This document shows positions 1-9,477 of a stretch of DNA of 64,000 nucleotides, piece after piece. The notes below the pieces were generated by a model, which made no database searches, had not been told where the DNA came from, and saw only the letters and a list, made by a program, of their open reading frames with translations. Made by a program: the position numbers and the translations under genes. How positions within the stretch are numbered: the first letter of the stretch is position 1; the number at the start of each line of letters is the position of its first letter. Source of the stretch: Inia geoffrensis (taxonomy: Eukaryota; Chordata; Mammalia; Artiodactyla; Iniidae); contig CM070902.1 of NCBI GenBank assembly GCA_036417435.1, positions 178,488,445-178,552,444 on the forward strand, given 5' to 3'.

Positions 1-1375
1 TTCTTTATGGAAAGGCTGTAAAAAGGTACAGAGCTGTGTAAACAAATTGAGTCATTTACTAGATGTTTCAGTGATAGATTTGCAGTCCAAATTCAGGGTT
101 AGGCATTATGTTTTATAGGCCCTGACCATGTTCCACCTTGAAAATGAAGTTACAAGCTTAGTTTTTTGGCTTGTTTGTGTGTTTGTTTTTCTTTGGTGCG
201 TGGAGACCCATTATTGCTATTTTATATGGCAGCTTGAAAAAGTACTTAAAATTCTGAGCATTTACATTTATGTTGGTTCAGCTTCAGACAACGGTGAGAA
301 ACCCTTGTGTGAAAAGTTGAATTGACCTGAGTTTTGGTAGCACGGGGTTCCATTCAAGGAAAGTAAGATGACTGAAATTGAAGCTTTCCTTCTGGGCTCA
401 GACGTGTCCCAACTAATTGTAAAATAATTGCTCTGGATAGCAAGAGTGGACTCATAATTATAAGTATGTAAAGTAGAAAGCCAACCAAAGTTCTGACTTA
501 CAGTTACTGTAACTCTGCCGCTAATGTAGTTAACACCGCTATTGTATCAACCTACTGTGACATTCATTCCTCTTGCTTGAGGTGTAGGTAAAAAATCCTT
601 TCCCAAGTTGTGTTGCTTTAGAGAGTTGCTTTATTGCATTAGAATATTAAGTGACCTCCCCTAACGTTGGCATGAGGGCTGTGCCACAATTGTCCAGTAA
701 AGGGGGGCGGGGGCGGGCAGGGGGTGTGTGGTCCTGCACGTTGCTGGTGATAGCTAGCGGGAGGAAGCCAGAAATAAATTTGGAAATTGAAGGGAGGAAA
801 GGAAAGTAAATAATTTCTATGTCGATACCATAACATTTATTCATCCTGTAACTTCTCTCCATCAGGGTTGGCTTGCTTGGCCTGAGAGGAAGTGGATTGT
901 GTAAGAAACTGCAGTAAAAATCAATGAGCCTTTCTAAGTTCTGAAAATTGGTTGCATCACACCGTACTGGTAGCTTTCACGTGTTGCCGCTGGAGGTTTG
1001 GCAGCGGAAAGAACTGCTCCAGCTCCGTGGGCCTGAAAAACAAGGGACAATGGTGGATAGTATAGGTTCTGTGTAATGTGTGACTGGCTATGTCCTTTCT
1101 CCCACCCTCCTTTTAATGAATAACTTAGGGCTAGATGGCCTTACGTCTGTGAAGAATCAAGGATCTGCTTCTAAATGAGATCCTTGGCCCGGACGTACAC
1201 CTGAGCCCTTGTGGCGTGTGGCAGATGGGGACAGGAGCGGAGCTGCGGGACAGGGAACCCTAAAGTGGAAGGAGAAGGCAATCCCGCCTTTGCGGTCCAG
1301 GACGAGGAAGACGAGTCCGTGCAGGGAAACAGGGAAGGAAACAAAGCAGGGAGAAGAGGAGAAAAGAGGAGAAAT
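1..1375. other. Unique sequence, no gene recognised
   Basis: AT-rich mammalian sequence with no recognisable exon, repeat family or RNA gene. The open frames here are short and lack protein-like features. A short GC-rich patch lies near 690-730 (G-rich on the plus strand). From about 1320 the sequence becomes increasingly purine-rich and leads into the simple repeat that follows. Confidence 0.6.
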
Positions 1376-1511
1376 GAGAGGGAGGGAGGGAGGGAGGGAG
1401 GGAGGGAGGGAGGGAAGGAGAGAGGGAGGGAGGGAAGGAGAGAGGGAGGGAGGGAGGGAGAGAGGGAGGGAGGGAGGGAGGGAGAGAGAGAGGGAGGGAG
1501 GAAGGAGGAGG
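1376..1511 (+). repeat. Polypurine (GGGA/GAGA)n microsatellite
   Basis: The plus strand is uninterrupted purine for 136 bases. It is made of GGGA units mixed with GAGAGG units, and is bounded by a T at 1375 and a C at 1512. Mirror-symmetric polypurine tracts like this can form triplex (H-DNA), and the repeated GGG runs could also support G-quadruplexes. The long open frames on both strands are low-complexity artefacts (Arg/Glu/Gly on plus, Pro/Ser/Leu on minus). Confidence 0.95.
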
Positions 1512-2127
1512 CTTAAGGCAGGTAGAGGGTGAGGACTCCGAGGATGGGAGAGAGGAGTCAAAGAAACTGGCCGATAGTACAAAATACAGTAGAGTTTAGG
1601 AAAAGGAGGACCAGTGAATAAACAGCTTATGATGTTTCAGTGTTGACAGAAGACAGAACAAAAGCCAAAGCGCTTCAGTGTGACGAGGGGTGCAGAAGTG
1701 GAAGGAAGAATGTTTATGGGCTCAAGTGGAGAAGTGAGATATAAAGTCTGTAAGACTTTGGGCAGAGTTTTAGGGATCAAGGGGGGGCGATCTGAGAGTG
1801 CTCCCAGAGGGGAAGGAGGACAGAGGATGTTTGTTTCCTTGTTTGGTGGGCTGGAGAGAGCCCCGCAGTGGGGTTTGGGTCCAGCCAAATGTCTCCTAAG
1901 TAACAGGAGAGGAGAGTTAAGGAGAGTGGGTGTTTTCTCATGGTTCGTCCATCTACAGGGGGAATGAGGTGACAGGCTTGGGGGGTGGACATGGACGGAA
2001 GATGCGTGAAGGCTGTGGTGGGAGATATGATCATGTGTAGCAGTGAAAACACTAATGGGGAAGACGATTAACCTAGAAAAAGCCGCAGAGATTTAAAAAA
2101 GAACCATGGAAATTCAAATTCAATGAC
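1512..2127. other. Unique sequence, no gene recognised
   Basis: Purine-rich at its left edge, otherwise ordinary. Open frames of up to 95 codons occur but none resembles a known protein, and no splice-bounded exon is evident. Confidence 0.55.
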
Positions 2128-2230
2128 CACTGTGTTAACTTTAATTTTTATTTTATATTGGAGGAGAGTTGATATACAATATTGTGTTAGTTTCAGGTGT
2201 GCAGCAAAGTGATTCAGTTATACATGTATC
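2128..2230 (-). mobile_element. L1 3' end, left half of a split copy
   Basis: This matches the terminal L1 sequence seen many times in the window: a T-rich tail, then the GTTGATATACAAT-like and CAGCAAAGTGATTCAG motifs. It stops at 2230 in the middle of the 3' end. The missing continuation is found at 7654 onward, so this is the left half of an older L1 interrupted by a later 5.4-kb insertion. The 9-base word ACATGTATC (2222-2230) is repeated at 7654-7662. Confidence 0.85.
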
Positions 2231-2645
2231 GTTTTTTTTAAACACCTTTATTGGAGTATAATTGCTTTACAATGGTATGTTAGTTTCTGCTGTATAACAA
2301 AGTGAATCAGCTATATGTATACATATGTTCCCATATCCCCTCCCTCTTGCGTCTCCCTCCCATCCTCCCTATACCACTCCTCTAGGTGGTCGCAAAGCAC
2401 CGAGCTGATCTCCCTGTGCTATGCGGCTGCTTCCCACTAGCTATCTACCTTACGTTTGGTAGTGTAGATATGTCCATGCCATTCTCTCACTTTGTCCCAG
2501 CTTACCCTTCCCCCTCCCCGTGTCCTCAAGTCCGTTCTCTACGTCTGTGTCTTTATTCCTGTCCTGCCCCTAGGTTCCTCAGAACCGTTTTTTTTTTTCA
2601 GATTCCATATATATGTGTTAGCGTACGGTATTTTTCTCTTTTGTT
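2231..2645 (-). mobile_element. L1 3' end, 5'-truncated, distinct copy
   Basis: It begins with a T run (the A tail on the minus strand) followed by a second L1 3'-end subtype, TTTATTGGAGTATAATTGC. It runs through the 3' UTR to the C-terminal end of ORF2 near 2640, then meets the A tail of the next L1 directly. The L1 end at 43.2-44.0 kb is the same subtype, in plus orientation. Short open frames here have no coding meaning. Confidence 0.85.
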
Positions 2646-2889
2646 TTTGAATTTTACTTTTTTTTTTTTTTAATACAGCAGGTTCTTATTAGTCATCCAT
2701 TTTATACATATTATTGTATACATGTCAATGCCAATCTCCCAGTTCATCCCACCACCCCCTTTCCCCCCTTGGTGACCATACATTTGTTCTCTACATCTGT
2801 GTCTCTATTTCTGCCTTGCAAACCGGTTCATCTGTACCGTTTGTCTAGATTCCACATATATCCCTTAGTATACGACATTTGTTTTTCTC

Positions 2890-5800
2890 CTTCTGACTTA
2901 CTTCACTCTGTATGACAGTCTCTAGGTCCATCCACGTCTCTACAAATGACCCAATTTCATTTCTTTTTATGGTTGAGTAATATTCCATTGTCTTCCTCTG
3001 TCGATGGGCACTTAGGTTGCTTCCATGTCCTGGCTATTGTAAATAGAGCTGCAGTGAACATTGTGGTATGTGTGTCCTTTTGAATTATGGTTTTCTCAGG
3101 TTATATGCCCAATAGTGGCTGGGTCGAATGGTAGTTCTATTTTTAGTTTTTTAAGGAACCTCCGTATTGTTCTCCATAGTGGCTGTACCAATTTACATTC
3201 CCACCAACAGTGCAAGAGGGTTCCCTTTTCTCCACACCCTCTCCTGCATTTGTTCTTTGTAGGTTTTCTGATGATACCCATTCTAACTGGTGTGAGGTGA
3301 TACCTCATTGCAGTTTTGATTTGCATCTCTCTAACAGTTAGTGATGTTGAGCAGCTTTTCATGTGCTTCTTGGCCATCTGTACTTCTTCTTTGGAGAAAT
3401 GTCTACTTAGGTCTCTGCCCATTTGTTGATTGGGCTGTTTGTTATTTTAATATTGAGCTGCATGAGCTGTTTATATACTTTGGAGATAATCCTTTGTCCA
3501 TTGATTGGTTTACAAAGATCTTCTCCCATTCTGAGGGTTGTCTTTTTTGTCTTGTTTATGGTTTCCTTTGCTGTGCAAAACCATTTAAGTTTCATTAGGT
3601 CCCATTTGTTTATTTTCATTTTTATTTCCATTGCTCTAGGAGGTGGATTATAAAAGAACTTCCTGTGATTTATGTCAAAGAGTGTTTTTCCTATGTTTTC
3701 CTCTAAGAGTTTTATAGTGTCTGGCCTTACATTTAGGTCTCTAATCCATTTTGAGTTTATTTTTGTGCATAGTGTTAGGGAGTGTTCTAATTTCATTCTT
3801 TTACATGTAGCTGTCCAGTTTTCCCAGCACCACTTACTGAAGAGGCTGTCTTCTCGCCATTGTATATCCTTGCCTCTTTTGTCATAGATTAGTTGACCAT
3901 AGGTGCGTGGGTTTATCTCTGGGCTTTCTATCGTGTTCCATTGATCTCTGTTTCTGTTTTTGTGCCAGTACCATGTTGTCTTGATTACTGTAGCTTTGTA
4001 GTATAGTCTGAAGTCAGGGAGTCTGATTCCTCCAGCTCCATTTTTTTCCCTCAAGATTGCTTTGGCTCTTTGGAGTCTTTTGTGTCTCCATACAAATTTT
4101 AAGATTTTTTTGTTCTAGTTATGTGAAAAATGCCATTGGTAATTTGATAGGGATTGCCTTGAATCTGTAGACTGCTTTGGGTAGTACAGTCATTTTCACA
4201 ATAGTTATGCTTCCATTCCAAAAACATGGTATATCTCTCCATCTGTTGGTATCATCTTTAATTTCTTTCATCAGTGTCTTATAGTTTTCCACATACAGGT
4301 CTTTTACCTCCTTAGGTAGGTTTAGTCCTAGGTATTTTATTCTTTTTGTTGCAATAGAGAAAGGGACTGTTTCCTTAATTTTCTGATCTTTCGTTGTTAG
4401 TGTATAGGAATACAAGAGATTTCTGTGCATTAATTTTGTATCCTGAAATTTTACCAGATTCATTGATTAGATCTAATAGTTTTCTGGTGGCATCTTTAGG
4501 ATTCTCTATGTAGGGTATCATGTCATCTGCAAACAGTGACAGTTTTACTTCTTTTCTAATTTGTATTCCTTTTATTTCTTTTTCTTCTCTGATTGCCGTG
4601 GCTAGGACTTCCAAAACTGTGTTGAATAATAGTGGCAAGAGTGGCCATCCTTGTCTTGTTCCAGCTCTTAGAGGAAATGCTTTCAGTTTTTCTCCATTGA
4701 GAATGATGTTTGCTGTGGGTTTGTTGTATATGGTCTGTATTATGTGCAGGTAGGCTCCCTGTAGGCCCCCTTTCTGGAGAGTTTTTATCACAAATAGGTG
4801 TTGAATTTTGTCAAAAGCTTTTTCTGCATCTGTTGAGATGATCAAATGGCTTTTATCCTTCAGTTTGTTAATATGGTGTATAACACTGATTGATTTGTGT
4901 ATATTGAAGAATCCTTGCATCCCTGGGATAAATCTCACTTGATCATGGTGTATGATCTTTTTAATGTGTTGTTGGATTCTGTTTGCTAGTATTTCGTTGA
5001 GGATTTTTGCATCTATGTTCATCAGTGATATTGTTCTGTAATTTTGTTTTTTTGTAATATCTTTGTGTGGTTTTGCTATCACCGTGATGGTGGCCACATA
5101 GAATGAGTTTGGCAGTGTCCTTTCCTCTGCAATTTTTTGGAAGACTGAGAAGGATGGGTGTTAGCTCTTCTCTAAACGTTTGATAGAATTCACCTGTGAA
5201 GGCATCTGGTCCTGGACTTTTGTTTGTTGGAAGATTTTTAATCACAGTTTCAATTTCATTACTTATGATTGGTTTGTTCATATTTTCTATTTCTTCCTGG
5301 TTCAGTCATGGAAGGTTATACCTTTCGAAGAATTTGCCCATTTCTTCCAGGTTGTCCATTTCATTGGCCCGGAGTTGCTTGTTAGTAGTCTCTTATGATG
5401 CTTTGTGTTTCTGCAATGTCAGTTGTCACTTCTCCTTTTTCATTTCTAATTCTATTGATTTGAGTCGTCTCCCTCTTACTCTTGATGAGTCTGGCTAAAG
5501 TTTTGTCAATTTGGTTTATCTTCTCGAAGACCCAGCTTTTAGTTTTATTGATCTTTGCTGTTGTTTTCTTTGTTTCTATTTCATTTATTTCTGCTCTGAT
5601 CTTTATAGTTTTTTTCCTTCTACTAACTTTGGGTTTTGTTTGTTCTTCTTTCTCTAGTTCCTTTAGGTGTGAGTTTAGATTGTTTATTTGAGATGCTTCC
5701 TGTTTCTTGAGGCAGGCTTGTATAGCTATAAACTTCCCTCTTAGAACTGCTTTTGCTGCATCCCATAGGTTTTGGGTCGTCGTGTTTTCCTTGTCATTTG

Positions 5801-6610
5801 TTTCTAGGTATTTTTTGATTTCCTCTTTGATTTCTTCAGTGATCTCTTGGTTATTTAGTAACATATTGTTTAGCCTCCATGTGTTTGTGTTTTTTACGTT
5901 TCTTTCCCTGTAATTGATTTCGAATCTCTGGTCAGAAAAGATGCTTGTTATGATTTCAATTTTCTTAAATTTACTGAGGTTTGATTTGTGACCCAGGATG
6001 TGATCTGTCCTGGAGAATGTACTGTGTGCACTTGAGCAGAAAGTGTAATTTGCTGTTTTCGGATGGAATGTCCTATAAATATCAATTAAATCTATCTGGT
6101 CTGTTGTGTCATTTAAAGCTTGTGTTTCCTTATTAATTTTCTGTCTGGATGATCTGTCCATTGGTGTAAGTGAGGTGTTAAAGTACCCCACTATTATTGT
6201 GCTGCTGTCGATTTTTCTCTTTTATAGCTGTTACCATTTGCCTTATGTATTGAGGTGCTCCTATGTTGGGTGCATATATATTTATAATTGTTATATGTTC
6301 TTCTTGGATTGATCCCTCGATCATTATGTAATGTCCTTGTCTCTTATAATAGTCCTTATTTTAAAGTCTATGTCATCTGAAATGAGTATTGGTACTACAG
6401 CTTTCTTTTGATTTCCATTGCATGGAATATCTTTTTCCATCCCTTCACTTTCAGTGTGTATGTGTCCCCAGGTCTGAAGTGGGTCTCTTGTAAACAGCAT
6501 ATATATGGTTCTTGTTTCTGTATACATTCAGCAAGCCTGTGTCTTTTGGTTTGAGCATTTAATCCATTCACATTTAAGGTAATTATCGATATGTATGTTC
6601 CTATTACCAT
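2890..6610 (-). pseudogene. L1 ORF2 (endonuclease-reverse transcriptase), broken
   Basis: ORF2p nicks target DNA and reverse-transcribes L1 RNA. The start ATG is at 6610-6608, and the N-terminus reads TLNVNGLNAQTKR (endonuclease Asn motif) followed by QETHF. The conserved GDFN motif reads GYFN at 6188-6177, so a catalytic Asp is replaced by Tyr. The later S-x-x-DH motif is kept (SRTDHILG). The reverse-transcriptase FADD motif is intact at 4522-4533. The C-terminal Cys-rich motif [18 protein letters not shown] lies within 3422-3096. The reading frame is broken into at least seven overlapping pieces by frameshifts and stops. The 3' limit near 2890 is extrapolated from the usual ORF2 length of about 1,275 codons. 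Confidence 0.92.
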
Positions 6611-6674
6611 TTTCTTAATTCTTATGGATTTGTTTTTCTAGGTGCTTTTCTTCTCTTTATGTTTCCCACTTAGA

Positions 6675-7581
6675 GAAGTTCCTTTAGCATTTGTTGTAGA
6701 GCTGGTTTGGTGGTGCTGAATTCTCTTAGCTCTTGCTTGTCTGTAAGGTTTTTATTTCTCCGTTAAATCTGAATGAGATCCTTGCTGGGTAGAGTAATCT
6801 TGGTTGTAGGTTCTTCCCTTTCATCACTTTAAATATGTCCTGCCACTCCCTTCTGGCTTGACGAGTTTCCGCTGAGAGATCAGCTGGTAACCTTGGTGGG
6901 GGTTCCCTTGTATGTTATTTGTTGTTTTTTCCTTGTTGCTTTAAATAATTTTTCTTTGTCTGAACTTTTGTCAGTTTGATTGCTGTGTGTCTCGCCGTGT
7001 TTGTCCTTGGGTTTATCCCACCTGGGACTCTCTGTGCTTCCTGGACTTGGGCAGCTATTTCCTTTCCCACGTTAGGGGTGTTTTCGACTATAATCTCTTC
7101 AAATATTTTCTTTCTCTCTTCTCCTTCTGGGACCCCTATAATGCGAATGTTGGTGAATTTAATGTTGTCCCAGTGGTCAATCAGGCTGTCTTCATTTCTT
7201 TTCATTCTTTTCTCTTTAGTCTGTTCCGTGGCAGTGAATCCCACCATTCTGCCTTCCCCGTTACTTATCTTTTCTTCTGCCTCGGTTATTCTGCTATTGA
7301 TTCCTTCTAATGTGTTTCGCATTTCAGTTATTGTATGTTCATCTTTTTTTTGTTCTTTAATTTTTCTAGTTATTTGTTCTTTAATTCTTCTAGGTCTTTG
7401 TTAAGCATTACTTGTGTCTTCTCGATCTTTGCCTCCTTTCTTTTTCCGAGTTCCTGGATCATCTTCACCATCATTGTTCTGAATTCTTTTTCTGGAAGGT
7501 TGCCTATCCCCACTTCATTTACTTGTTTTTCTGGGGTTTTATCTTGTTCTTCATCTGGTACCTAGTCTTCTGCCTTTTCAT
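6675..7581 (-). pseudogene. L1 ORF1 (RNA-binding protein), broken
   Basis: ORF1p is the L1 RNA-binding chaperone, with a coiled coil, an RRM and a C-terminal domain. A plausible ATG lies at 7581-7579. The best-preserved frame is 7322-6915, which covers the end of the coiled coil (ITEAEEKISNGEGRM) and the RRM start (IRIIGVPEGEERKKIFEEI). Downstream, sequence corresponding to the C-terminal domain continues in shifted frames to about 6675. The length, about 300 codons, is normal for ORF1. Frameshifts make it non-functional. Confidence 0.85.
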
Positions 7582-7653
7582 TTTGTCTGTCTTTCTGTGA
7601 ATGTGGTTTTTGTTCCACAGGCTACAGGACTGTAATTCTCCTTGCTTCTGCTC

Positions 7654-7986
7654 ACATGTATCTATTCCCTTTCACATTCTTTTCCCATTTAGGTTATTAG
7701 AGAATACTGAGCAGAGCTCCCTGTGCTATACAGTAGGTCCTTGTTGGTTGCCTATTTTAAATACAGCAGTGTGTACATGTCAATCCCAGACTCCCAGTCT
7801 CTCCCTCTTCCCCACCGTTCCCCCCTGGTAACCATAGTTTGTTCTCAAAGTCTGTGAGTCTGTTTCTGTTTTGTAAGTTAGTCCATTTGTACCGTGTTTT
7901 TTAGATTCCACGTATGAGCCATATTATATGGTATTTGTCTTTCTCCGTCTTGCTTTCTTCACTCAGTATGAAGGTCTCTAAGTCAG
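7654..7986 (-). mobile_element. L1 3' end, right half of a split copy
   Basis: It starts with ACATGTATC, the word at which the left half stopped (2222-2230), and continues the same L1 3' UTR through the CCTGTGCTATACAGTAGGTCC-like segment into the ORF2 C-terminal region. Joined to 2128-2230 it makes one 5'-truncated L1 of about 430 bp on the minus strand. The 5' junction is near 7986. A short CTTTAAT word at about 7992 and about 2139 may be its own target duplication. Confidence 0.8.
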
Positions 7987-8146
7987 TGATGTCTTTAATG
8001 AGCTTTACTTGATTTTTCCGGTCCTGATGCTCTTCAAAATATGCCCTTAAGTCATAAAAGGGTGGAGAACACCAGGGCAAGCCTTCTGGCTTCTCTGCTG
8101 TGGCATCTTTAGCATCTGTTGTAAGCACTACACATATTTGTTCTGA
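7987..8146 (-). other. Unassigned segment with a 50-codon open frame
   Basis: On the minus strand, 8143-7990 is open and reads EQICVVLTTDAKDATAEKPE, continuing with a segment rich in W, P, Y and F. It does not look like L1 or SINE sequence and has a protein-like composition. Upstream, beyond the SINE, that frame meets a stop, so any coding origin would be decayed. I do not recognise the protein. It could be a piece of an old retrocopy or chance. Confidence 0.25.
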
Positions 8147-8352
8147 TTTTTTTTTTTTTGCGGTACGCGGACCTCTCACTGTTGTGGCCTCTCCCACTGT
8201 GGAGCACAGGCTCCGGATGCGCAGGCTCAGCGGCCATGGCTCACGGGCCCAGCTGCTCCACGTCACGTGAGATCTTCCCAGACCGGGGCACGAACCCGTG
8301 TCCCCTGCATTGGCAGGCGGACTCCCAACCACTGCGTCCCCAAGGGAAGCCC
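8147..8352 (-). mobile_element. CHR-type tRNA-derived SINE
   Basis: A full-length minus-strand copy. The A tail appears as the T run at 8147-8159, then GCGGTACGCGGACCTCTCAC, and the tRNA-like head ends in CCAAGGGAAGCCC at 8352. CTGATTT flanks both sides (about 8143 and 8352), a probable target duplication. The head carries the remnants of the pol III A and B boxes, so it is not a tRNA gene. Two predicted proteins here are SINE read-through. Confidence 0.95.
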
Positions 8353-9156
8353 TGATTTCTGTTTTAACAGTTATTGAAGGCACGTAGAAATTTATTGGGT
8401 GTGGGTTCAAGTTATGGCAGTTGTTTGCTCAAGAGAAGAACATATCTTGGTATGTGTTTCCCACGCCCTCCAAAGAGGGCTGTTTTCCGTGTACATCTGC
8501 AGAGTACATTTTCCGCAGTGATTCTCTGTGCTCCTGTCCTGGGTATCCTTCTTTATGGTCATTGGCAACATGCTGTTGGGAATTGGTTTGTTTATGATCA
8601 TGATTCTTGGGTCTTGATGAAGATATGATGTTATTTGTGTTGCTCCTGACTTCTACTGTGCAGGGCAATCTTCCCCTGTCCAAGGATAGGTATTTCTGCA
8701 AGATGGTGTTTTTATCAGCTCACTCCTAAGAGGTGCAGAGTTCTAGAGTGACTTCGAATGTAAACACCCGTACGATTTACCGATGAGATTGCCCAGTCCT
8801 TTGGAATAGATGAAACTCTAAATGTGAGAGCTCTGGATCTCTTCACCCCCTTCCTAGCCCTGCTTCTGAGTGGGACCCTGTTAGGAAAAGGAGGTGGGAT
8901 GGAAGAGCAGAGGGGTTACACGGTTAGGGAAGGCTTCTGGTCATTTTCCTTGAAACTCTGCCTATGGCGGCATCTGTCTTACTGTCGCTTTGGTATCTGG
9001 TACCTGTCCGTCTGCACCTGAGTCCCATTAGAGCATCCAGTTACACACATGACTACAGGATTTCCTATCCCTCCTCTTGGGCTTGCTCTTACAACTGCAA
9101 GTCTGAGAGTGCAGCCTAAAGCTAAGAGCTTTTGTTCTGTTTAAATATCATTCCTT
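8353..9156. other. Unique sequence, no gene recognised
   Basis: Non-repetitive sequence between two SINEs. The minus strand of 8701-8407 is open in two overlapping frames (90 and 64 codons), neither recognisable. An AATAAA word lies on the minus strand near 8390. No splice-bounded exon is visible. Confidence 0.5.
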
Positions 9157-9477
9157 GGGGCTTGCTGCCTGGAGGCACAGTGGTTTGGAACCCACCTGCC
9201 GACGCAGGGGACACGGGTTCGAGCCCTGGTCTGGGAAGATCCCACATGCCGCGGAGTAACTAAGCCTGTGTGCCATGACTACTGAGCCTGTGCTCTAGAA
9301 CCTGCGAGCCACATCTACTGAAGCCCGTGCACCTAGAGCCCGTGCTCCACAACAAGAGAAGCCACCGTGATGAGAAGCCCGCGCACCGCAACGAAGAGTA
9401 GCCCCCGCTCGCCGCAACTAGAGAAAGCCTGCGCGCAGCAACGAAGACCCAATGCAGCCAAAAATAAATGAAAAAAA
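9157..9477 (+). mobile_element. CHR-related SINE, long form
   Basis: The tRNA-like head (GGGGCTTGCTGCCTGGAGGC, B-box-like GGGTTCGAGCCC) is followed by the long tRNA-unrelated body with repeated CTACTGA-type units and ends ATGCAGCCAAAAATAAATG plus an A tail. The 10-base target duplication ATCATTCCTT is exact at 9147-9156 and 9478-9487, which fixes both boundaries. This body differs from the roughly 200-bp form at 8147 and is shared with copies at 52.4, 61.2 and 62.1 kb. Confidence 0.95.

Larger units (their letters stand above)
2646..7653 (-). mobile_element. Near-complete L1 retrotransposon, inactive
   Basis: A 5.0-kb LINE-1 lies on the minus strand. Its parts in transcription order are: about 70 bases of residual 5' UTR (7653-7582), ORF1 (7581 to about 6675), a short inter-ORF gap, ORF2 (6610 to about 2890), a 3' UTR, and an A tail seen as a T run at 2658-2671. 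ORF1 and ORF2 carry frameshifts and stops, so the copy cannot retrotranspose. The 3' end is a different subtype from the neighbouring L1 at 2231-2645. Most of the 5' UTR is missing. The flanking 9-base duplication (2222-2230 and 7654-7662) encloses both this element and the fragment at 2231-2645. Confidence 0.92.

Noticed and set aside
1157..1582. Long open frames on both strands across the purine tract
   Set aside because: Low-complexity Arg/Glu/Gly or Pro/Ser/Leu translations of a simple repeat, open on both strands.
8147..8352. tRNA genes in the GGTTCGAGCCC-type motifs of the SINEs
   Set aside because: These are the A- and B-box remnants of tRNA-derived SINE heads; there is no complete cloverleaf and the SINE body and A tail follow.
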